Below, one piece after another: positions 44,305 to 51,537 of a stretch of DNA of 64,000 nucleotides. The position numbers were made by a program, and so were the translations under genes. The first letter of the stretch is position 1. The number at the start of each line of letters is the position of its first letter. Source of the DNA: Candidatus Melainabacteria bacterium (GTDB taxonomy: Bacteria; Cyanobacteriota; Vampirovibrionia; Obscuribacterales; Obscuribacteraceae); contig PLXC01000159.1 in assembly GCA_003151275.1 (NCBI GenBank), positions 337,906 to 401,905 of the forward strand, in the 5' to 3' direction. The notes beneath the pieces were generated by a model, which was given only the letters and a program-made list of their open reading frames with translations, had not been told where the DNA came from and searched no databases.

Positions 44305-46329
44305 TTACGGAGTCGTGCAGGGATCCTTCGGCGCCCCAGCATCCGGAACTTCCGTCACGTCAGGCACCAGATTGGTGTGGTCCTTGCCGCAGCCGCATTC
44401 GGCTTCGGAAGAGCCAGGCACGAGCTCAGTTGCCGCCAGACGCTCGCGAACGGTGTCCAGCATCTTGAGCGCGTTCTTCTCGACCCGAGCGATCGAGTCT
44501 TCGACGCGCTGTCCACCTTCGCTCAGGCCCCAGTAGGCCATGGTGGCAGCGGCAGCGACGTAGGTGGCGTAGAAGTCACCCATATCGTCCGGAACCACCG
44601 CGTTGCCGGCCATCAGGTTCTGCGCGAGCACATCAACCTTGGCCTGACGAGCAGGATTCCAGTTGATCAAGTCGCTCGTGGCCAGGCCGCCAAGCGAAGC
44701 GAGCTTCGTGCGGATCAGCGTCTTCGCCACGATCGGTGCGACCTGCTTGAGGTCAGACATGGCGATTTTGATCACCGACTTGCTCTTGCCCTCCTCGTCT
44801 TCCCAGGTGATGAACTGCGGAAGCGGCAGCCCGACAGCCTGGTCAGCGAGTGCACGGCACTGCTCGGCCTCTTCGGGGAAACCGATCTCGTCGAGAGCGG
44901 CAGCCACGATGTAGGCGCGAATGTAGTCCGGCGGATGCGGCAGGAAGTGCGGGCGCCCGTCATTGCTCAGCTCGTAGAACGAGCCGGCGCGCAGGAGCTG
45001 GTCGCCTTCCTTGGCCGCGAAGATGCTGCGTCCACGCGAGTTGAAGGCGCAGAACGTCATCACCATGTTGTAGAGGAACGCCGGTCCCACCGACAACACA
45101 CCGCCCGAGATGTCGGCATCGACCTCACCAATAGTCTCGGCGAAGAGCTGCGCGATCAGCTGGATGGGCTCGTACTTGAACTTGCCCACCTGAACCTTCT
45201 CGGTGACGAACTTGAAGCGCTTTGCCTGGAACTCGCTGACGATGTCGTTGACGACCGCCTCGGTCAGTTCGCCAGCCAAGCCCTTGATGTCGGCGAAGAT
45301 GTCGTGCCGGAACTCGTGGGTGTAGAGCACGAGCATGAGCGAGATCATGTCACGCTCGTCGTGCGGCACCTCGATTGCGTGGGCCTTGATCGGACCCTTG
45401 CTGCCCGGCAGAGTCGACGGACCCTGAGGGCTGAAGCGGGCCACGAAGACGCTGCCGACCTGGAAGATCTTGCTCTCCAGCTTCGGGCGACACTTGGTGC
45501 CCTTCTCGCACTTGCCGTCCAGGTCGCCTGTCTCGAACAGCATGAACGCCTGCTCGACAACGAAAGTGACAGCCTGGAGCTGCTTGTAGAGTCCGTCACG
45601 CAGCTGACCGAAGGCATCGGTCCAGATGCGCAGCACCGTCAGAATCTCCGCCAACTCGTCGTCGAGCGTGTCGACGGCGGCGTTGAGCAGCTTCTGAGCC
45701 GGCACCTTGGGGTTCTGCCCAGCCAGCACCGAAAGGACGCGCGGAAGCGCCTCACGGTAAAGGGCACGCAGCTGCCCGAGCTGACCACCGAGGCTCATGA
45801 TCGCCGGGCGATACTTGGCCTCCATGTTCTGACCAGCCCAGTTGACGGCGCCGGCGAGAGGGTCGAAGCGGTCAGCGATGATCGCGTCAAAGCGACCACG
45901 GTAGAGGACCTGACGCACGCCCTCGGAAGCCACCCAGAGCGTCGGGCCGAGACCCTTGCCTGCCTGCTTCTCGATCGGCATCTGGGGAACCAGCCCGGCG
46001 GAAATGGGAATGCCGTTGACGGGCAGACCGGCGATGATGCCTTCCTTAGCGTTGCCGAGCGACACACGGACGGGCGGCAGTCCGTAGTCCTTGCGCTTGA
46101 GCGACTCGGCCTGGTCGTCGGTGGCTTCGTCCTGCAGCCCCGAAGTGTCCTTCGACAGCCGCGTCAGAGCGTTGATCACCAACGTCTCGACATCGGGGAA
46201 GTTGAAGTTGCTGTCACCGTAGCCCGGCAGGACGACGATGTGGTTGCAACCCCCATGCTGACGATGCGGCGTGGCATTGCTGCCCACAACCGGAATGTTG
46301 TTCAGTTTGATTCTTGTTCGCTTGGCCAT
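44305..46329 (-). CDS. Unknown 674-residue protein with HExxH motif, putative metallopeptidase
   Basis: No signal peptide. The only recognisable catalytic signature is H338-E-F-R-H342 in VLYTHEFRHDIFADIKGLAGE, an HExxH zinc motif in a helix, with acidic candidates for a third ligand in AETIGEVDADISGG (about 398-404). Residues 1-330 include a long helical part (LRALYREALPRVLSVLAG, LQAVTFVVEQAFMLFE). The C-terminus ends in a short Cys-containing tail (AECGCGKDH). A helix near 575 is Ala-rich (YATYVAAAATMAYWGLS). Strong C/G-ending codon bias suggests high expression. I do not recognise the family; peptidase activity is inferred only from the motif. Confidence 0.75.
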   Translation of the reverse strand: MAKRTRIKLNNIPVVGSNATPHRQHGGCNHIVVLPGYGDSNFNFPDVETLVINALTRLSKDTSGLQDEATDDQAESLKRKDYGLPPVRVSLGNAKEGIIAGLPVNGIPISAGLVPQMPIEKQAGKGLGPTLWVASEGVRQVLYRGRFDAIIADRFDPLAGAVNWAGQNMEAKYRPAIMSLGGQLGQLRALYREALPRVLSVLAGQNPKVPAQKLLNAAVDTLDDELAEILTVLRIWTDAFGQLRDGLYKQLQAVTFVVEQAFMLFETGDLDGKCEKGTKCRPKLESKIFQVGSVFVARFSPQGPSTLPGSKGPIKAHAIEVPHDERDMISLMLVLYTHEFRHDIFADIKGLAGELTEAVVNDIVSEFQAKRFKFVTEKVQVGKFKYEPIQLIAQLFAETIGEVDADISGGVLSVGPAFLYNMVMTFCAFNSRGRSIFAAKEGDQLLRAGSFYELSNDGRPHFLPHPPDYIRAYIVAAALDEIGFPEEAEQCRALADQAVGLPLPQFITWEDEEGKSKSVIKIAMSDLKQVAPIVAKTLIRTKLASLGGLATSDLINWNPARQAKVDVLAQNLMAGNAVVPDDMGDFYATYVAAAATMAYWGLSEGGQRVEDSIARVEKNALKMLDTVRERLAATELVPGSSEAECGCGKDHTNLVPDVTEVPDAGAPKDPCTTP

Positions 46330-46410
46330 AATATTAGGCTCTCCTTCTTCGAGAGTGTGCGCAGCACTGCACCGCCTTGTTAGACAGGCAGCAGCGGCGT
46401 GGAACGGAAC

Positions 46411-46428
46411 GGGTGCTAGATTGCACCC
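46411..46428. promoter_or_regulatory. Leader hairpin GGGTGC-N6-GCACCC
   Basis: GGGTGC-TAGATT-GCACCC, a perfect 6-base stem 82 bases upstream of the 46329 start. Its loop TAGATT and arms are the reverse arrangement of the CACC-N6-GGTG class. Confidence 0.5.
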
Positions 46429-46494
46429 CGAGAAACGCAGCCAAAGCCGGAACGAGCGGTGTTGCCACCACCCATTCCGGTCCGGGAGAGAAAG

Positions 46495-46857
46495 TTACTG
46501 CTGCGAGGCAGCCGGATACGGGCTGTAGCGGTCACCGCTGGGCACATGGAGCACGAGAGCGCGCCCATCGATGGCATCAGCGGTGGTATCAAAGCGCTGG
46601 GCATCGGCGGCCGCTTGGTCCCACGTCTTGTAGGGCGCTGCGGGCAGCTCGTTGCTCGGCGTGTCGAAACGGAAATCGGAGCCGTGCTTGCTGTAGAGCA
46701 CGACGAACTCACGCCGCGGCTGGGGCAGCGAGCGCTGACCGGTGACGACGCGGCGATTGCTTGGCGTGGTCAAGGCCTTGACGAACAGGAAACCGAGGAC
46801 GCTGGCGGCACCGAGTACCAACAGGTCCGTACCTCTGTCGCGATTATTGCTTCTCAT
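46495..46857 (-). CDS. Small membrane-anchored unknown protein
   Basis: 120 residues; GGAG six bases before the ATG. A short basic N-terminus precedes one TM helix (about 11-28, LLVLGAASVLGFLFVKAL). The soluble rest (FVVLYSKHGSDFRFDTP, YKTWDQAAADAQRFDT) looks like a small alpha/beta domain. It lies between the HExxH protein and the acyl-CoA dehydrogenase on the same strand. Function unknown. Confidence 0.7.
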   Translation of the reverse strand: MRSNNRDRGTDLLVLGAASVLGFLFVKALTTPSNRRVVTGQRSLPQPRREFVVLYSKHGSDFRFDTPSNELPAAPYKTWDQAAADAQRFDTTADAIDGRALVLHVPSGDRYSPYPAASQQ

Positions 46858-47040
46858 AAAAGACTCCTGGCATGGTTAGGTCGATGTGAATCGACATGAT
46901 TTCGCCTGGGAAACCCAGACAAAGTTGGAAGCTAAACCAATCAGCAATTGCTGGCGGAGAAGCCTGGAGCCTTGCCTTCGCAAGACAGACAAGCTCCTCC
47001 CACCAGCAAAAGCCAATCAGAAACTTGGCAAGCGCAGCGA

Positions 47041-49020
47041 TTACTTATCGCTGTACTTGCGCAGGATCTCAGCCTGGGGCACGCCCGCCAGCTGAGTGAA
47101 CTTGCCGTCTGTGACCAACCGAGCCAGCTTGGTGCAGGCGCGGAAGTAGCCGTCGTCGGGGAGACCGCCGACAAGCTGCATGGTCAGGTCACGGCAGAGC
47201 ACGTCGGCGGCCAGGATGGTCGTCTCGTCGCCCTTCTCGGTCGCATACTGGCAGGCTGCCAGCATCGTCACGGTGCGCTGCACCGCCATCGACAGCTGCA
47301 CCATCATCAACTGACGGTCAGCCAGCGCCACCTGGTACTTGAGCATGGCGCGCTCAATGCGCTTGGCCAGGCGCGTGAAGTTCTTCAGAGCGAACTTCGC
47401 ATGCCCACGCAGCTTCGGATTGACCTCAGAGACGCTCTGGAAGTCGCCGAAACGCGTTTCGGTGCGCAGCACCCAGCCGAGCATCGGCATGGAAGCACGC
47501 ACCAGGCGCAGGAGGTTCCTCGGCTTGAGGAGCTTGCCCACCTGAGCCATCGTCTTGGCACCGCGGAACTTGAGCAGGTACTTCATCTCGACGCCGGCAG
47601 CGGACATGGCAGCCATCACAGGTCCCATGTAGCTGTTACCCGGGTCTTTGATCAAGCCCTTGAAGAAGGCCATGGCCAGAACTTCGCCCTCGCCCTCGTA
47701 GATCATCGGCGCCATCAGGTCATGAAGGTTGTCACCGACGATGCTGCCCTTGAGCAGTGAGCGACCGCCGAGCGTCTTGAGGGCGTCCTCGATGGCCACC
47801 TCCTTGAGCGACTCGGAGCCGAACACCTTGGCGATGATGCACTCGAGCTCGCCACGGTAGCCCTGGTCGAGCAGCGAAGAGCACCATGCCACCAGCGCGT
47901 CCGCACCGACGATACGCGACGCCGTGTGAGCGACGCGACGCTGCACGAGCTCACGGTTGCCGATCTTGTCGCCGTAGGTCTTGCGGTAGTCCGCCCACGG
48001 CAGCATGGCCGCAAGCAGAGTGCGCATCACGCCGGAAGCGTTGGCGCACAGCGCGATCCGACCGCGGTTGAGCCCGTGGTAGGCAACGGTCAGACCGTCA
48101 CCGACCGGCGGAACCAACAGGTTTTCCTTCGGCACGCGCAGGTTGTTGAAAACAATGCCGTAGTTGTAGATGTGACGCACGGCATGGATTTCGTACTTGT
48201 CGAGCTGGAAGTGCTCGTTCTCTTCGCCCGGCAGGTCAACGATGAGAACGGCATGCTTGCCGTCGATCATCGCTACCAGACCGATGGTGCGGCCGGGACG
48301 AATGTTCGAGATGAAGAGCTTGCGCCCGTTCACCACGTAGTCGTTACCGTCGAGCACGGCAGTGGTGCGCAGCTGCGTCAGATCGGACCCAGCGTTGGGC
48401 TCGGTCAGAGCGAAGGCGGAGAGCGCCTCGCCTGAAGCGAGCTTGGGCAGGAACCGCTTCTTCTGGTCGTCGGTGCCAAACCCGATCAGGGGGTCGACAG
48501 CGCCGATGCAGCCGTGAATGGAAGCCAAACCGGCCGTGGTGGCATCGCCTTTGGCGGCCATCTCGGTGATGAATGGCATGAAGTCGGAGAGCAGGACGCC
48601 CTGTCCACCGAACTCAGGGTCGATCAGCAGACCAAAGTAGCCTGCCGCGGAGAGGTCGGCGATGGTGGCATCGGAGATCTTCTCCTTCTCATCGAACAGA
48701 GTGCCGTTTGCCTCGTGGGCAGCGACGATGTCGATGCAGTTGGCCATCACCGCGAGATACTCGGGCTTGGCAGCGAAACCTTCCGGCCGAGCCATCGGCG
48801 CGAACAGGCTGAGCGGAGAGTGACCGAAGACGCCTTTGGCGACCGGGCTCTCCGAAGTGCGGAAACGCTGAGCGAGGGTCTCTTCGAAGACCTCATCGGC
48901 ACGGTCGATGGTGCCGACTGCGTCGACCTCCACTTTGCCCTTGCCGCTTTGACGCAAAACTTCTTCCGCGAGATTGGTGTCAGAAGCCGGGTCCGGCTTC
49001 GTATTCTTCTTGGGGTTCAT
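47041..49020 (-). CDS. Acyl-CoA dehydrogenase family protein
   Basis: 659 residues from ATG 49020; GGAG eight bases upstream decides against the open frame to 49212. The core (about 80-480) has the acyl-CoA dehydrogenase pattern: helical N-domain, ALTEPNAGSDLTQLRTTA and GRKLFISNIRPG in the beta domain, and NRGRIALCANASGVMRTLLA with YGDKIGNRELVQ in the C-domain, plus YEGEGEVLAMAFFKGL. An extra C-terminal helical part of about 180 residues, as in large ACADs of the FadE/ACAD9-VLCAD type, suits long-chain or membrane-associated substrates. FAD-dependent alpha-beta oxidation of acyl-CoA is expected. Strong codon bias. Confidence 0.92.
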   Translation of the reverse strand: MNPKKNTKPDPASDTNLAEEVLRQSGKGKVEVDAVGTIDRADEVFEETLAQRFRTSESPVAKGVFGHSPLSLFAPMARPEGFAAKPEYLAVMANCIDIVAAHEANGTLFDEKEKISDATIADLSAAGYFGLLIDPEFGGQGVLLSDFMPFITEMAAKGDATTAGLASIHGCIGAVDPLIGFGTDDQKKRFLPKLASGEALSAFALTEPNAGSDLTQLRTTAVLDGNDYVVNGRKLFISNIRPGRTIGLVAMIDGKHAVLIVDLPGEENEHFQLDKYEIHAVRHIYNYGIVFNNLRVPKENLLVPPVGDGLTVAYHGLNRGRIALCANASGVMRTLLAAMLPWADYRKTYGDKIGNRELVQRRVAHTASRIVGADALVAWCSSLLDQGYRGELECIIAKVFGSESLKEVAIEDALKTLGGRSLLKGSIVGDNLHDLMAPMIYEGEGEVLAMAFFKGLIKDPGNSYMGPVMAAMSAAGVEMKYLLKFRGAKTMAQVGKLLKPRNLLRLVRASMPMLGWVLRTETRFGDFQSVSEVNPKLRGHAKFALKNFTRLAKRIERAMLKYQVALADRQLMMVQLSMAVQRTVTMLAACQYATEKGDETTILAADVLCRDLTMQLVGGLPDDGYFRACTKLARLVTDGKFTQLAGVPQAEILRKYSDK

Positions 49021-49165
49021 GATGGAACTCCTATTTCTCGACCAATTTATTGGTCGGATAGATTTGGATGCACTGCTGAAGGCAACGCATCGTACAGAAC
49101 GATCCGTGACCAACCGGAAGCGACGAGCCTCAGGTTGGCTTGAAAAATTCGAGCGATTTGCACGC

Positions 49166-49179
49166 CACCACATGTAGTG
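49166..49179. repeat. Palindromic motif copy (CACC-N6-AGTG)
   Basis: CACC-ACATGT-AGTG, one mismatch, 146 bases upstream of the acyl-CoA dehydrogenase start. Confidence 0.45.
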
Positions 49180-49314
49180 ACAGCGGCAATAAACAAAAAC
49201 TATTTCCGGCAAGAAACAGCCGAAATTGGGTTGGCTGAGGTTTAATCCGAGAACAGCTTATGCAGCTGCTCGGCACCCAGCCAACCAAGTTTCAGAATAG
49301 GCAAACGTCGGCGA

Positions 49315-50328
49315 TTAGACCGCCGTGATGCCGACCTTGTCCCAGGCAGCGACGAGCTTGTCGAGGATTTCCGGGAACTTCTCGCGGCACGTGACGAGCG
49401 TCGCGTTGGCGAAAGTCTGGAAATCGCAGTCGCTCTTGATGCGGCTGGGGGTGGTGGAGGTGAGGAACCATACGGGCAGCGCCTTCTCCCACGAGAAGCC
49501 GCCGACGGCGATAGCGAACTCGGCGAAAGCCTTGTTCGGGATGCCGCTGTTGGTGTGCACGCCGCCGTTGTCGGAGTTGGTGACAACGAGGTCCTTCATG
49601 TGCGCCGGCTGACGATCCTTGCCGATCTTCGGGTCGTCATAGGCGGTGCCCGGATTGAGCATGTCGCGCAGAGCACGTCCCTTGATGGCGGCAGTGAAGA
49701 TGCCCGGTCCGATCAGCCAGCTGTCCTTGTCGACAGAGAGCTTCTTGACCCACTGACGCAGACCGACGCCGAAGACGTCAGAGAGGCTCTCGTTGAGCGC
49801 ACCAGACTGGCCGTAGTATTCGAGCCCGCAGGTATGCTCGGTGACGCCGTGGAACATCTCGTGACCGATGACATCGAGCAGAACGAAGGTGGCGAAGATA
49901 ACGCCATCACCGTCGCCGTAAGTCATCTGGCGGGAGTTCCAGAAGGCGTTGTTGTAATCGGTGCCGTAGTGCACGGTACCAATCAGGTCCATGCCGGCGC
50001 CGTCGATGCTGTCGCGTCCGAAGATCACCTTCAGGAAGTCGCGCATCATGCCGTGGAAGTCGAAGGCGTTGTTGACGATGTTGTCGCTGATGGCAGCGTC
50101 ATTCTCGCCGCGAGCCTTGGTGCCGGGCAGGCGTTGGGTGTTCTTGGCGTCGTAGATGATGCGCTGAGCGTTCTTGAGCGCCTTCTTGTAGCTGACGTTG
50201 CCGTTCTGGCCGCGAGCCCAGAGCTGCTGGGTGGCGATCAGGGTGTTGAGATACGCGGAGTTGCCGGTGGCGCTGGCCGCGTGAAGAAGCATGTCGGGAG
50301 GAATGATTCCCTGGGTAGTACGTTTCAT
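49315..50328 (-). CDS. Thermolysin-like (M4) metallopeptidase without signal peptide
   Basis: 337 residues, AGGA upstream of the ATG. Zinc site H156-E157-x-x-H160 in VIGHEMFHGVTEHT, third ligand E180 in GALNESLSDVFG and the catalytic His in DNGGVHTNSGIPN are all present, with M4 spacing. The chain opens with MKRTTQGIIPPDMLL, as in protealysin-like members that carry only a short N-terminal propeptide and no signal sequence. FWNSRQMTYGDGDG matches the M4 N-domain. It may act in the cytoplasm or be exported by a non-classical route. A long hairpin (ggttggctg/cagccaacc, 49229-49288) lies just past the stop. Confidence 0.92.
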   Translation of the reverse strand: MKRTTQGIIPPDMLLHAASATGNSAYLNTLIATQQLWARGQNGNVSYKKALKNAQRIIYDAKNTQRLPGTKARGENDAAISDNIVNNAFDFHGMMRDFLKVIFGRDSIDGAGMDLIGTVHYGTDYNNAFWNSRQMTYGDGDGVIFATFVLLDVIGHEMFHGVTEHTCGLEYYGQSGALNESLSDVFGVGLRQWVKKLSVDKDSWLIGPGIFTAAIKGRALRDMLNPGTAYDDPKIGKDRQPAHMKDLVVTNSDNGGVHTNSGIPNKAFAEFAIAVGGFSWEKALPVWFLTSTTPSRIKSDCDFQTFANATLVTCREKFPEILDKLVAAWDKVGITAV

Positions 50329-50477
50329 GACATTGTCCTTTCGGACGTCATGGGCGATTCAAGATGAACTAGGGCAACACTTGCACACAGACTGTGTGAC
50401 GACGTACTCATTGCGAGCAATCGCGGTTTGGGTTGAACAAGTCCACTTCGAAAGGAATGACGTCTCGTTGGTGCGAG

Positions 50478-50491
50478 CACCTCATATGGTG
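50478..50491. repeat. Palindromic motif copy (CACC-N6-GGTG)
   Basis: AGCACC-TCATAT-GGTGCC, 150 bases upstream of the M4 peptidase start. Confidence 0.65.
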
Positions 50492-51082
50492 CCGCGTGAT
50501 GATGTGAGCCGGTGAGCGAACATCGCTAACCGCGTGAATCACTCAATCGTTCGACTTCAAGCATGCATAACCACTCGGTGCGTATATCTCTCCAACACGC
50601 GGCATAGCGCACGTTTAAATGGGAAGATAGAGACGTTGTTGGGGTTTAATCCGAGTGAGTATGAGTGCCTGAAGTTTATGGAAAGAGTAAGTTGAGACTA
50701 ACTAGAACATTAGGAACAAAGCAATGAACCGAGATGGAAAGGTTTGCTCAAAGAGCTTATTTAAGTGCAGTTTAATAGGTCATGACTGACGATCAATTAT
50801 TCTTTTATTTATTATGCAAATTGAGACGGGCTGCTTATCCCGGCTCGATTTTTTTTGGCGGCACTTTTATGAGCGCCTACTCCTTTTCTTTCATGACTTA
50901 CAGTTCATCCAGCAAAACTGTGACCCGTTGCCGATTTCAAACAAATAGCATCTCGATATACGCTTGCACCACTTTGCAGGTAGCACAGCTTGTTAATGCC
51001 TGCAGCGCTGCTTGTCAAGCGCTTCTTGGAGTATCTTCGCGAGAGCCGCGCCAGAGACTTCCAAAACACCGTTATCAGAGGG

Positions 51083-51096
51083 CTCCACATGTGGTG
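51083..51096. repeat. Palindromic motif copy (CTCC-N6-GGTG)
   Basis: CTCC-ACATGT-GGTG, one mismatch, with an inner perfect CCACATGTGG. Confidence 0.4.
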
Positions 51097-51194
51097 GCAT
51101 GCTATTGACATCCAAACGTTGTTTATTTTCTTTGTTGTCAAGAATTTCAATGTTGCCCACCGCGCTGCCAAGCGATGTCTGCGCGAAAATTTGC

Positions 51195-51208
51195 CTCCAT
51201 CTGTGGTG
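51195..51208. repeat. Palindromic motif copy (CTCC-N6-GGTG)
   Basis: CTCC-ATCTGT-GGTGCC, one mismatch, 330 bases upstream of the first M1 start. Confidence 0.4.
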
Positions 51209-51537
51209 CCAGATTGCCACCAACTGCGCCAATTGAAAACTACACTTGCCAAGTGCTTGCTCTTAAGTAGATCTGATTTGATCTTTGATTACTTCGAGCT
51301 ATATGGTCCAGATGTACTTTTTACTTTTTCTTCTCTTGCTCTAGGAACTAATTCTCCTCTAAACCTTTGATTTCAATGGGTCCCAAGCACGTTGCTCTGT
51401 TTAGCGCAGCGGCGTTTAAGACTGACTTGAATCGATAGTGAAGGGGGTATCATGTTCCAGCAAAAGAAGTGCTCACCACGTCCATCGAAACCTCGTTGAG
51501 GCACTTCGAAGACTCAACGAATGATTGGAGACCGAAA

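Larger units (their letters stand above)
50329..51537. other. 1.2 kb intergenic region with three palindromes
   Basis: The longest gap in the window, between the divergent M4 peptidase and first M1 gene. It carries palindrome copies at 50478, 51083 and 51195. Open frames on both strands (50905-51370) overlap each other, use rare starts and have no SD site. One minus-strand frame (50993-51232) ends in a helix-like segment (SGAALAKILQEALDKQ) and might be a decayed or unannotated small gene; I do not call it. Confidence 0.5.

Noticed and set aside
44377..46383. Very long plus-strand open frame opposite the HExxH protein gene, and similar long antisense frames at 51514-53166, 57268-59916, 28810-30582 and 35262-36704
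   Set aside because: They exactly mirror codon-biased GC-rich genes, have no SD site, and their residues are the expected antisense of common codons. The sense frames carry clear family motifs.
50905..51370. Several overlapping small genes in the large gap
   Set aside because: Frames on both strands overlap one another, rely on rare starts without SD sites and have no convincing composition. Only the 50993-51232 frame was borderline.
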